Source: Arthrobacter sp. M2012083
Lineage (GTDB): Bacteria; Actinomycetota; Actinomycetes; Actinomycetales; Micrococcaceae
Direction: 5' to 3'
DNA length: 64,000 nucleotides
Assembly: GCF_000281065.1 (NCBI RefSeq)
Contig: NZ_AKKK01000066.1
Coordinates: 1 to 64,000, forward strand
Of the stretch, positions 16,748-25,162 are shown in pieces (the stretch's first letter is position 1; each line of letters starts with the position of its first letter). A program made the translations under genes and the position numbers. Below the pieces are notes generated by a model, which was not told where the DNA came from, did not search any database, and saw only the letters and a list, made by a program, of their open reading frames with translations.

Positions 16748-18403
16748 TCAAGTCCGGGGGTGCTCTGCTATACCGTGATGACGCGCCCAGGCGGCCGCAG
16801 CGGTCCTTGAGTTGACGCCGATCTTGGTGAAGATGTTCGCCAGGTGGCGGCTGGCTGTTTTCTCGGAGATGGTGAGGGTCTGAGCTATATGCCTGTTGCT
16901 TGAGCCGGACAACACGCAGCCCAGTACTTCCATTTCCCTGGCCGTCAGCCCACCCTGTGCGTGATCAACATGTGGCAAGGAGAACGGTGCAGCTCCAAGC
17001 TGCTTACGGATGGCGGCAGCGGTGGCGCGTTCCGCGTCAGCCGCACCGGTCTCGCCCAGCGCCGCCCGGACTGACGATAGTCGCTCATGGATCCGTGCCA
17101 GCTCATAGCGTAAATGCTGGGAACGGTAGCCCTGCGCTGCCGCTTCAAACTCGGGCAGCGACTGGAGCCAGCGGCCTCGGGCCATCAACAAAGCGCCCCT
17201 GGCATGATGTGCCCAGGCAATCAATCCCGCTGTCCCGTAGTAAGCAGCAGTTCCGTCCAGCTCGCTGCAATAGACCTCAGCACTGTCAGCGTCCCGGGGT
17301 GCAAGCAACTCCACGAGCGGCAGCAGCAACCAGGCCCGTCCAAGGCGTCCACGGTCTGCCAACGCGGCGTGGAGATCCGTGAGCGCTTCCTCGTCTTTTC
17401 CGGCGTCAGCAAGCAGCAAGGCCGAGCCGGGCTGGGCATCAACGCCGAGTCCACGCGCCATGGCATACGCGGCTGCGGCTCCGGACCTGTTTCCCTGCCG
17501 TCGGCGAATGTCTCCCAGTTCATAGAAACAGTCGGCCGCGATCCAAGCATGGGCATTCCGAAGACGCTCGCCGAGGTGCGCCAGTTCCCCCTCTGCCTGC
17601 TTCCAGCCACCCTCGGCACTGATCAGCTGCAGTTCGTGGACCCGGACGATCCCCGAGTACATGAAGGACGTGGACAGGCTGGCGCACCACGCCGCCAAAG
17701 CGTCAGTCCACCACCTCATGCGGGAGTAGTCGGCCAGTTCATAGCAGAGGTGGATAACGGAGCAGTAGATATCGCCGCCCCACTCCGGCGATACCTGGCC
17801 CGCCATCACGGGAAGCAGTGCTTGATCCAGGTCCTCAAAGCCGCGGACTGCCTGTCCGCTCCGGACGGCGGCGAGACCCGACAACATGAACGCGAAACTC
17901 TCCAGCTCCGGAACTTTCTGCCTCCGGTTCATGGCGGTCAGCTGGAGGGAAGCAGCAAAGGCGGAGTCCGCATCACCTTCGAGGTAGATTGCGTCGTTGC
18001 CCTCCAGATACAGCAAGTATCCGTGCTCCGGAGACTCGGGAAGCCTGTCCAATAGTCGCCGAGCCCGGTTCAGCCATGCCGATGAAACGGCGATGTTCCC
18101 GCGGACACCCCACTGCAAGGACAATGTCAGCGCAGCCTTGGCAGCGGCCTGTAACTGTTGACCAGCGACCAATCCGCGAAACACTTCCTCCGAAAGTGCC
18201 ATGGAACCCTGAACGTCGCCGAGCCACCATCTGGAGCGCGCCAGGATTTCCACGTCTTCCAGGCTCAGCGGAGATTCTTTACCGGCACTTTCCATGGTCC
18301 GACGCGCAGCATCCCAGTCTCCACGGGCAAACGCCTCGCGGGCTTCCATCAGCTGCGGTAGCGCTGGTGATTCTGGTTGGTGGAGCGGCGGGTGTGCGGA
18401 CAT
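16748..18403 (-). CDS. LuxR-type regulator with TPR-like sensor region
   Basis: 551 residues. Residues 1 to about 460 are helical repeats of TPR/MalT-like type (AREAFARGDWDAARRTM, ARGLGVDAQPGSALLLADAG). The C-terminal LuxR HTH is complete: GGLTAREMEVLGCVLSGSSN then EKTASRHLANIFTKIGV. No N-terminal STAND ATPase or PAS domain is present, so ligand or protein sensing must come from the repeat region. The ATG at 18403 has GGAG 5 nt upstream; a GTG at 18424 is the alternative. Followed by the methyltransferase gene, its probable target. Confidence 0.87.
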   Translation of the reverse strand: MSAHPPLHQPESPALPQLMEAREAFARGDWDAARRTMESAGKESPLSLEDVEILARSRWWLGDVQGSMALSEEVFRGLVAGQQLQAAAKAALTLSLQWGVRGNIAVSSAWLNRARRLLDRLPESPEHGYLLYLEGNDAIYLEGDADSAFAASLQLTAMNRRQKVPELESFAFMLSGLAAVRSGQAVRGFEDLDQALLPVMAGQVSPEWGGDIYCSVIHLCYELADYSRMRWWTDALAAWCASLSTSFMYSGIVRVHELQLISAEGGWKQAEGELAHLGERLRNAHAWIAADCFYELGDIRRRQGNRSGAAAAYAMARGLGVDAQPGSALLLADAGKDEEALTDLHAALADRGRLGRAWLLLPLVELLAPRDADSAEVYCSELDGTAAYYGTAGLIAWAHHARGALLMARGRWLQSLPEFEAAAQGYRSQHLRYELARIHERLSSVRAALGETGAADAERATAAAIRKQLGAAPFSLPHVDHAQGGLTAREMEVLGCVLSGSSNRHIAQTLTISEKTASRHLANIFTKIGVNSRTAAAAWARHHGIAEHPRT

Positions 18404-18460
18404 GGGCTCTCCATGGGTCGCCACCAGCTTACTGCGGAGGCGCAGGGAACGGGAGGATCC

Positions 18461-19174
18461 CTAGGCCCGGTTCCAGCCGTACTCGTTCTCCGGCCGGCCA
18501 GGGGTGCCATACCGCGGCGCCCTGGTGACCGTTCCGGCGTCGGCAAGGTATTCCAGATAACGGCGGGCGGTGACTCGGGACATCCCCAGCGCGTCCATGA
18601 CCTCGCTTGCGGACACCGGCCGCTGCCCCGCCCTCACCAGGTCCTTGACTGACTCCAGCGTTGACCCGGAGAGTCCCTTGGGCAGCGGCAGTTCCGTGGG
18701 CGCGCGAAGACTCGCGAACGCCTGGTCAACGTCACTCTGCGAGGCCCCTGCTTTGGAAATGCCGGACATCGAGCCCGCCAGCTGTTCACGGAAGGTCCGG
18801 TAGCTGCTGAGCTTGTCGGCAAAAGTGGCGTACGTGAACGGCTTGATGAGGTACTGCACGACGCCGATGGACACGGCGCTGCGGACAATGTTCAGTTCAC
18901 GGACCGCAGTGATGGCGATGATGTCGGCGAAGACGCCCGCGGAACGCATCCGGCGGGCGACGTCCAGGCCGTGAAGGTCAGGGAGGTTCATGTCCAGCAG
19001 GACGAGGTCCACGGGGGAGCCGGACGCCGCAAATTCACCGAGGATACGCAAGGCCGACTGGCCATCGGGTGCCGTGCCCACCAAGGTGAAGCCCTCCAAG
19101 CGGCCTATGTAGACAGAGTGGGCGTCCGAGGCTATGGGCTCGTCCTCCACCACCAGGACACGGATCTCTGTCAT
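18461..19174 (-). CDS. CitB/DcuR-type response regulator
   Basis: 237 residues. Receiver domain with acidic pocket VVEDEP, phospho-acceptor Asp in VLLDMNLPDL (about residue 58), Thr/Ser in IAITAVRE and Lys in YLIKPFTYATF. The C-terminal DNA-binding part is a winged helix (VKDLVRAGQRPVSASEVMDALGMSRVTARRYLEYL) as in CitB/DcuR. Overlaps the kinase stop by 4 nt (ATGA). Together they most likely sense a di- or tricarboxylate and control the divergent symporter. Confidence 0.92.
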   Translation of the reverse strand: MTEIRVLVVEDEPIASDAHSVYIGRLEGFTLVGTAPDGQSALRILGEFAASGSPVDLVLLDMNLPDLHGLDVARRMRSAGVFADIIAITAVRELNIVRSAVSIGVVQYLIKPFTYATFADKLSSYRTFREQLAGSMSGISKAGASQSDVDQAFASLRAPTELPLPKGLSGSTLESVKDLVRAGQRPVSASEVMDALGMSRVTARRYLEYLADAGTVTRAPRYGTPGRPENEYGWNRA

Positions 19175-20817
19175 GCCTTCTCTTCCTCGGTAACCGGCGC
19201 GGGGAGCAGGACATGGAACTGTGCTCCGCCGGGATTGCTGATGGTCATCGTACCGTTGAGCCGCTCCACAGCCTGACGCACCAAGGCCAGGCCAACGCCG
19301 CGGCCATGGGCACCTTGCGGGTTTCCTTCCGGGGACTTCGTGCTGAAGCCGTACTGCAGGACGTCATCGATGGAGTCCGGATTGATGCCGCTCCCCGAAT
19401 CCCGCACCGTAAATTCGACGGCGGCAGGCCCGGCTTCCACGTCCAGCTCCACCTTCCGGGGAAAGTCGCCGGCAGCGGCCGCGTCAATCGCGTTGTCCAG
19501 CAGGTTCCCGAGAATCGTTACCAGGTCCTGGATCTCCAAGCCACGCACGCCGGAGCTACCTGACGTCCGAACCACCAGTTCCACGCCGCGTTCGTGGGCT
19601 TCCGCAGCCTTCCCCATCACCAGGGCGCTCATGACGGGCTCGTCCACGGAAGCCACCATGTCATCGGTGAGTTGCTGGCTGAGCTCAAGGTCCTTGGTGG
19701 CAAAGTCCAAGGCCTGGGGAGTGCGGCCCAACTCCAGCAGGGAAACGATCATATGGAGCCGGTTTGCATGCTCATGTGTTTGGGCCCGCAGGGCATCGGA
19801 GAGGGTCTTCATCGTCTGGAGCTCCGTGCCCAGGGACTCGATCTCGGTACGGTCGCGGATAGTGGCCACCGTGCCGTACACGGCGGGTTTCTGCCGGCCT
19901 CGCCCAGGCGCCGGCCCTACTGCCGGGGCCTGGTTGACCACCAGGATCCGGGAACCGGTCAGATGGATTTCGTCATGTGCTGGCCTACCCGACTCAAACA
20001 GCGCTCGCAGGCTGCCATCGAAGGGAAGATCGGCGAGTTTCGGGGCGTCGGCAGGGGACCGGTCGGCGTCGGAGGGCTCCAGGCCCAGGAGCTCTGCGGC
20101 TTGGTCGTTGTACATGACCGCCTTGCCGTGCGTGTCAATCAGGATCACGCCTTCGCGGACGGAGTGGAGGACGGACTCGTAGTAGGCGAACAGTTGTGCC
20201 AACTGTTCGGGTCCCCATCCCCGCGTGACGGAGCGAAGATAGCGGCCCAAGAGCCAGGATGCCACTGATCCGAAGAACAGGACCACCAGAGCGATGACGC
20301 CAATCACTCCCAGCCTTTCGGCAACGTCGGTGTCCACGGTGCGGACCGTGATGCCGGCAGCCACCAGGGCCCTGACACTTCCGCCGGCGTCCTTGACGGG
20401 AGCGATGGTTCTGACCGACGGACCCAGGGTTCCTGCAGTAACTTCGGTGAAAGTTTCGCCGCCGAGGGCCGGCTCTATGGTCCCGATGTAGGGCTTGCCC
20501 AGTTCCTCGGTCCGGGGGTGGGTCCAGCGTGTCCTGTCCGGAGCCATGATGGTGATGAAATCCGCATCGGCGTCGTCCATGACTTCCCGCGCATAGGGCT
20601 GGAGGATTGCTGAGGGATCAGCCGTTGAAGAGGCCTCCAGGACAAGGGGATTGTTGGCCAGGGACGTGGCGATCGCCTGCATCCTTCCGCCGGCTTCGTC
20701 GTAGGCCCTGTCCCTGGCTTCCACCACGGAGAACGCACCGAAGACCGCTGTCAGCACCAGGACGAACAACAGATTCGCCACGAACAAGCGGCGGGCGATG
20801 CTCCAGCTGTGAAACAC
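19171..20817 (-). CDS. CitA/DcuS-type sensor histidine kinase
   Basis: 548 residues. First membrane segment at about 10-32 (FVANLLFVLVLTAVFGAF), an extracytoplasmic PAS (CitA-like) domain to about 165, second membrane segment GVIGVIALVVLFFGSVASWLL, a cytoplasmic PAS (YESVLHSVREGVILIDTHG), the H-box QTHEHANRLHMIVSLLELG and an ATPase domain with GNLLDNAIDAA, DSGSGI and GRGVGLALV. GTG at 20817 is preferred: GGGAGG lies 6 nt upstream; a TTG at 20847 gives an unlikely extension. Divergent from dctA. Confidence 0.92.
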   Translation of the reverse strand: MFHSWSIARRLFVANLLFVLVLTAVFGAFSVVEARDRAYDEAGGRMQAIATSLANNPLVLEASSTADPSAILQPYAREVMDDADADFITIMAPDRTRWTHPRTEELGKPYIGTIEPALGGETFTEVTAGTLGPSVRTIAPVKDAGGSVRALVAAGITVRTVDTDVAERLGVIGVIALVVLFFGSVASWLLGRYLRSVTRGWGPEQLAQLFAYYESVLHSVREGVILIDTHGKAVMYNDQAAELLGLEPSDADRSPADAPKLADLPFDGSLRALFESGRPAHDEIHLTGSRILVVNQAPAVGPAPGRGRQKPAVYGTVATIRDRTEIESLGTELQTMKTLSDALRAQTHEHANRLHMIVSLLELGRTPQALDFATKDLELSQQLTDDMVASVDEPVMSALVMGKAAEAHERGVELVVRTSGSSGVRGLEIQDLVTILGNLLDNAIDAAAAGDFPRKVELDVEAGPAAVEFTVRDSGSGINPDSIDDVLQYGFSTKSPEGNPQGAHGRGVGLALVRQAVERLNGTMTISNPGGAQFHVLLPAPVTEEEKA

Positions 20818-20848
20818 GTGGGCCTCCCATGACCAATATGACCGCAAC

Positions 20849-20864
20849 GGTGATGTGTGTCACC
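20849..20864. promoter_or_regulatory. Candidate CRP/GlxR-family site
   Basis: GGTGATGTGTGTCACC contains the GTGA-N6-TCAC core with perfect 5-nt arms. It lies in the divergent region, 32 nt from the kinase start and about 92 nt from the symporter start, so it could serve either promoter in carbon-source control. Confidence 0.45.
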
Positions 20865-20956
20865 CGCGGCTCAATGATGGATATCACACAAGGGCAGCGG
20901 ATTGGACATTAGTGCAGGACCGCGGCGCCTTACACAGTATCCAGAAGGAGAATCCC

Positions 20957-22303
20957 ATGACCTCTCAACGAGGAGAGTCGGCAGTAGCCGCCAAAGGTGG
21001 ACGCAAGGGGCTCGACAAGTCGCATTACCTGTACATCGCGGTCATCCTGGCCGTCGTGCTCGGCGCCGTAGTCGGCCTGATGTTCCCCGAGGTCGGCAAG
21101 TCGCTCAAGCCGCTCGGTGACGGCTTCATCAAGCTCATCAAGATGATGATTGCCCCGGTGATCTTCTGCACCATCGTCCTGGGCATCGGCTCCATTGCCA
21201 AAGCCGCAACCGTTGGCAAGGTCGGAGGACTCGCCCTGGGCTACTTCGTGGCAATGTCCACGTTTGCCCTTGCCATCGGCTTGGTGGTGGGCAACCTGAT
21301 CCACCCGGGCGAGGGGCTCAAGCTGACCCCTTACGACCCCACCAAGAAGGCCGATACCAACAGCACAGTGGACTTCCTCCTGGGAATCATCCCCGGCGAC
21401 ATCCCGGTCCTGCCCACCCTTCTGGCTGCCATCCTGGTCGGTTTCGCACTGCAGAAGATGGGAAAGCAGGGTGCACCCATCCTCACCGCCATCGGTCACG
21501 GACAGCGCCTCGTGTTCCGCATCCTCATCATGATCATGTGGCTTGCCCCGGTTGGAGCGTTCGGCGCCATCGCCGCCGTCGTTGGTGCCACCGGCGCCCA
21601 GGCGATCCTCAGCATGTTCACGCTGATGCTTGCTTTCTACGTAACGTGCGCACTGTTCATCGTGGTCATCCTCGGTACGCTGCTCCGCGCAGTGGCCGGA
21701 GTCAACATCTTCAAGCTCATGAAGTACTTGGCCCGCGAGTACCTCCTGATCTTCTCCACTTCTTCCTCCGAGGCAGCCCTGCCCCGCCTGATCGCCAAGA
21801 TGGAGCACCTTGGTGTCTCCAAGCCGGTTGTCGGCGTCACCGTCCCTACGGGCTACTCCTTCAACCTTGACGGTACGGCGATCTACCTGACCATGGCATC
21901 GCTCTTCGTGGCCAACGCCATGGGCACGCCGTTGGATCTCGGGGCCCAGATCTCGCTGCTGGTCTTCATGATCATCGCTTCCAAGGGTGCTGCAGGCGTC
22001 ACGGGTGCCGGGCTTGCCACCCTGGCCGCCGGCCTCCAGGCACACAAGCCGGAGCTCCTGGGTGGCGTGGGCATGATCGTTGGAATTGACCGCTTTATGT
22101 CCGAGGCACGTGCCTTGACCAACTTCACCGGCAACGCTGTTGCCACAGTCCTCATCGGCACCTGGGTGAAGGAAATCGACAACGGCCAGGTAGAGCGTGT
22201 CCTCTCAGGCAGCGAGCCCTTCGATGAGCAGACCATGATCGCCCATGGCGGCGAAGAAGAGGCTGCACCCGAAGCTGAAAACCGCGAGAAGGCCACGGTC
22301 TGA
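20957..22303 (+). CDS. dctA: C4-dicarboxylate:cation symporter
   Basis: 448 residues, DAACS family. Eight or more hydrophobic segments start at YLYIAVILAVVLGAVVGL; the re-entrant serine-rich motif STSSSEAALPRL, the PTGYSFNLDGTAIY and the KGAAGVTGAG motifs of DctA/GltP proteins are all present. Imports succinate, fumarate, malate or related acids with Na+ or H+. Start ATG has AGAAGGAG 6 nt upstream. The adjacent CitA/CitB-type system is its likely regulator. C-terminal tail is acidic. Specificity among dicarboxylates is not determinable here. Confidence 0.93.
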   Translation: MTSQRGESAVAAKGGRKGLDKSHYLYIAVILAVVLGAVVGLMFPEVGKSLKPLGDGFIKLIKMMIAPVIFCTIVLGIGSIAKAATVGKVGGLALGYFVAMSTFALAIGLVVGNLIHPGEGLKLTPYDPTKKADTNSTVDFLLGIIPGDIPVLPTLLAAILVGFALQKMGKQGAPILTAIGHGQRLVFRILIMIMWLAPVGAFGAIAAVVGATGAQAILSMFTLMLAFYVTCALFIVVILGTLLRAVAGVNIFKLMKYLAREYLLIFSTSSSEAALPRLIAKMEHLGVSKPVVGVTVPTGYSFNLDGTAIYLTMASLFVANAMGTPLDLGAQISLLVFMIIASKGAAGVTGAGLATLAAGLQAHKPELLGGVGMIVGIDRFMSEARALTNFTGNAVATVLIGTWVKEIDNGQVERVLSGSEPFDEQTMIAHGGEEEAAPEAENREKATV

Positions 22304-22332
22304 CAGGAAGAGCTCCACGGCAGTACAGTGAG

Positions 22333-22368
22333 GCGAAGGCCGGCACCCCACCGGGGGCCGGCCTTCGC
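22333..22368 (+). terminator. Rho-independent-like terminator after dctA
   Basis: GCGAAGGCCGGC and GCCGGCCTTCGC form a 12-bp perfect stem with a 12-nt loop, 29 nt after the dctA stop. No long T-tract follows. Confidence 0.8.
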
Positions 22369-22556
22369 TGTTCCCGTTGGCGGAACGCGGCAAGCCAGGC
22401 AACCTTCGACCTCAACCAGAGGGTCAAGGCTCACGAACCGGCCAATGTCAAGTTCCCCAAATAACCGTGTCGGGCGCTGTAGCCTAAAGGGGTAGCAGCG
22501 CTGTCGCCGGGGGCGCAGCGGCAGGGAAGATCGTCGTCGAAAGAGTGGTTAGATAC

Positions 22557-23456
22557 GTGAGCATCGAACGGGGAACAGCTACGCTGGAAGGCACCGAGCT
22601 CGATCTGGAAGACGCCATCATGGGGCCCACGGGCCGTCCTCACCGCGAATTCCCGGAACCCGCTCCACTGGCCTCCCACGGACCGGCGAGAGTCATTGCC
22701 ATGGTCAATCAAAAGGGTGGCGTGGGTAAGACCACCTCCACGATCAACCTGGCGGCTGCGCTGGCAGAGTACGGCCGGCGTGTCTTGTTGGTGGACTTTG
22801 ACCCTCAAGGGGCGCTGTCCGCCGGCCTCGGGGCAAACCCGCACGAGCTCGACCTCACCGTCTACAACGTGCTCATGGACCGCAAAGTCAACATCCGCGA
22901 TGCCATCCAGCAGACCGGTGTTGAAGGCGTTGACCTCTTGCCCGCCAACATTGATCTTTCCGCCGCCGAGGTCCAGCTCGTCAACGAAGTCGCCCGTGAG
23001 CAAGTCCTGGACCGGGCGCTTAAGAGCGTTGAGGACGATTACGACGTCGTACTGATCGACTGCCAGCCGTCGTTGGGCCTGCTGACAGTAAATGCGTTGA
23101 CTGCAGCCCACGGCGTCATCATCCCGCTGATCTGTGAGTTCTTCGCCTTGCGTGCCGTCGCACTCCTGGTGGAAACCATCGAGAAAGTACAGGACCGACT
23201 CAACCCGCGGCTGCAGGTGGACGGCGTCCTTGCCACCATGTACGACGCACGTACCCTGCACAGCCGCGAAGTCATCTCGCGCTTGGTGGAGGCATTCGGG
23301 GACAAGGTCTTTGAGACTGTCATCAAGCGTTCCATCAAGTTTGCAGATGCCACCGTGGCCGCCGAACCCATCACCAGCTACGCCGGAAACCACATCGGCG
23401 CCGACGCTTACCGCCGCCTTGCCAAGGAACTGATTTCGCGCGGCGGCGCGCCCTAG
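22557..23456 (+). CDS. ParA-like ATPase of the scpAB locus
   Basis: 299 residues. Deviant Walker A MVNQKGGVGKTTSTINLA, Walker A' LLVDFDPQGALSAGLG and Walker B VVLIDCQPSLGLLTVNAL are all intact. No ParB is adjacent, as for the conserved actinobacterial homologue (Rv1708) that precedes scpA; a role in chromosome organisation with ScpAB/SMC is inferred from context. The start is uncertain: GTG at 22557 or GTG at 22545, neither with a strong ribosome binding site. Its stop is 6 nt before scpA. Confidence 0.92.
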   Translation: MSIERGTATLEGTELDLEDAIMGPTGRPHREFPEPAPLASHGPARVIAMVNQKGGVGKTTSTINLAAALAEYGRRVLLVDFDPQGALSAGLGANPHELDLTVYNVLMDRKVNIRDAIQQTGVEGVDLLPANIDLSAAEVQLVNEVAREQVLDRALKSVEDDYDVVLIDCQPSLGLLTVNALTAAHGVIIPLICEFFALRAVALLVETIEKVQDRLNPRLQVDGVLATMYDARTLHSREVISRLVEAFGDKVFETVIKRSIKFADATVAAEPITSYAGNHIGADAYRRLAKELISRGGAP

Positions 23457-23462
23457 CGGACG

Positions 23463-24362
23463 GTGGGACCGTCAATCGCCCCCACCGCTGAAGCGGAAGC
23501 GCCCGACGCCGGTACCTCCGAAGCCCGTAAAGCCGGCTTCGAGGTACGCCTCGCTAACTTCACGGGCCCCTTTGACCTTTTGCTCGGCCTCATTTCCAAG
23601 CACAAGCTGGATATCACCGAGGTGGCGTTGGCGACGGTCACCGATGAATTCATCAAGTACATCCGGCGCCTTCAGGAGCTGGGGGAGGACTGGGCGCTGG
23701 ATGAAGCCAGCGAGTTCCTGGTGATCGCTGCGACGCTGCTGGATTTGAAGGCGGCGCGCCTCCTGCCTGCCGGTGAGGTGGAGGACGCTGAGGACATCGC
23801 GCTCCTGGAGGCCAGAGACCTGCTGTTTGCCCGTCTGCTCCAGTACAAGGCCTTCAAGCAGATCGCCGGGATCCTGGGCGGAACCCTTGAACAGGAAGGC
23901 CGGAGGTACCCGCGGCAGGTTGCGTTGGAAGGCCATTTCGCTGCGCTGCTTCCAGAGCTCGTGTGGCGGCACACACCGGAGCAATTCGCGGAACTGGCCG
24001 CCAAAGCACTCAAGCCCAAAGATTCCGCTCCTGCCGAGGTGGGCTTGGACCATCTCCACGCTCCGCCCGTGAGCGTCAAGGAACAAGCCGAAATCATGGG
24101 CTACCGCTTGAAGCTGGGCGCGCCGCTGTCCTTCCAAGCGCTTATTGCCGACGCCGAAACTACTTTGGTGGTGGTGGCACGTTTCCTTGCGTTGCTGGAG
24201 ATGTTCCGCGACCGCGTGGTCGCGTTCGAACAGCCCGGGCCGTTGGCTGAGCTGACGGTTCGGTGGACAGGTGATGACGCCGGCTGGGACAGTTCCAGCC
24301 TGAGCGAGGAGTACGAATCAGGAACAGAAGCAGGTCGAAGCGGGGATGGCGCCAATGAGTGA
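23463..24362 (+). CDS. scpA: Segregation and condensation protein A
   Basis: 299 residues, kleisin subunit of the SMC-ScpAB condensin. N-terminal helix-turn motif FEVRLANFTGPFDLLLGLISKHK is the classic ScpA signature, followed by EFLVIAATLLDLKAARLLP and a C-terminal winged helix (SFQALIADAETTLVVVARFLALLEM) that binds the SMC head. GTG start. Overlaps scpB by 8 nt. The smc gene itself is not in the window. Confidence 0.94.
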   Translation: MGPSIAPTAEAEAPDAGTSEARKAGFEVRLANFTGPFDLLLGLISKHKLDITEVALATVTDEFIKYIRRLQELGEDWALDEASEFLVIAATLLDLKAARLLPAGEVEDAEDIALLEARDLLFARLLQYKAFKQIAGILGGTLEQEGRRYPRQVALEGHFAALLPELVWRHTPEQFAELAAKALKPKDSAPAEVGLDHLHAPPVSVKEQAEIMGYRLKLGAPLSFQALIADAETTLVVVARFLALLEMFRDRVVAFEQPGPLAELTVRWTGDDAGWDSSSLSEEYESGTEAGRSGDGANE

Positions 24363-25011
24363 GCCGGAAGCAGTCGAGGACGGCTTGGCTGAACTGGAAG
24401 CCCTGCCCGGCGGTGCGCGGGCAGCGTTGGAGGCGGTCCTTATGGTCATTGATGAGCCGGCCACCTCGGAAGAGCTGGCCGCCGGACTCAACGTGACGGT
24501 CGCCGTCGTCGAGGATTTGCTGCAGGACCTGCAGCGGGAGTATAGCGGCTATACTGGTAAGGCCCCGGACGTGGATGCTGTCGGCTTTGCCGCTGCCAGT
24601 ACTGCACCCCGGGGTTTTGAATTGCGGAACGTCGCCGGTGGGTGGCGGATCTATTCACGGTCGGAATTTGCTGACATCGTGGGCAGATTCGTCCTGGAGG
24701 GGCAGACCACCAGGCTCACTCAGGCAGCGCTTGAGACCCTGGCGGTGATCGCTTACCGGCAACCGGTCTCAAGGGCCCGGGTGTCTGCCATTCGCGGCGT
24801 CAACGTCGATTCCGTAGTCCGGACGCTTACCCAGAGGGGTTTGATCGAGGACTCCGGAAACGATCCCGAATCGGGAGCTGTCCTTTACCGGACAACCTCG
24901 TACTTCCTGGAACGGATGGGCATCGGCTCGGTGGCTGAACTGCCACAGCTCTCGCCGCACCTTCCGGGTTTGGAAGGGATCGACGAGTACTACGACGCAA
25001 GCCGGATGTAG
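24355..25011 (+). CDS. scpB: Segregation and condensation protein B
   Basis: 218 residues. Two tandem winged helices: ALEAVLMVIDEPATSEELAAGL and LTQAALETLAVIAYRQPVSR, with the conserved IRGVNVDSVVRTLTQRGLI block. Dimeric ScpB clamps the ScpA centre. ATG at 24355 was preferred over ATG at 24346 because GGGG then has usable spacing. The C-terminal tail LPGLEGIDEYYDAS is short. Same operon as parA-like and scpA. Confidence 0.93.
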   Translation: MSEPEAVEDGLAELEALPGGARAALEAVLMVIDEPATSEELAAGLNVTVAVVEDLLQDLQREYSGYTGKAPDVDAVGFAAASTAPRGFELRNVAGGWRIYSRSEFADIVGRFVLEGQTTRLTQAALETLAVIAYRQPVSRARVSAIRGVNVDSVVRTLTQRGLIEDSGNDPESGAVLYRTTSYFLERMGIGSVAELPQLSPHLPGLEGIDEYYDASRM

Positions 25012-25085
25012 CCACGGCCCACATCGGCACTGCAAGACAACTTCATACTGATTCACGGCACCTGACCTAGGTGCACAGCGACAAG

Positions 25086-25104
25086 GGGCAGACGATGTCT
25101 GCCC
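25086..25104 (+). terminator. Hairpin downstream of scpB
   Basis: GGGCAGAC and GTCTGCCC form an 8-bp perfect stem with a 3-nt loop, 75 nt after the scpB stop. It lacks a T-tract and may instead be part of the leader of the following gene. Confidence 0.4.
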
Positions 25105-25113
25105 GGCTGGCTA

Positions 25114-25129
25114 GTGTTGATTTCAACAC
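25114..25129. promoter_or_regulatory. Perfect palindrome upstream of the pseudouridine synthase
   Basis: GTGTTGA-TT-TCAACAC is a perfect 7-bp dyad 33 nt before the start at 25163. The close position suggests an operator or leader hairpin; no regulator is identified. Confidence 0.35.
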
Positions 25130-25162
25130 CCATTGCCGGCCATTACTACACAAGGACGGGTC

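Noticed and set aside
20930..22045. A 371-codon antisense frame inside dctA
   Set aside because: The product is a low-complexity Asp/Glu/His string; dctA is complete on the other strand.
22557..23456. ParA of a plasmid-type ParABS partition system
   Set aside because: No parB or centromere-like repeats nearby; the gene is in the chromosomal scpA-scpB group.
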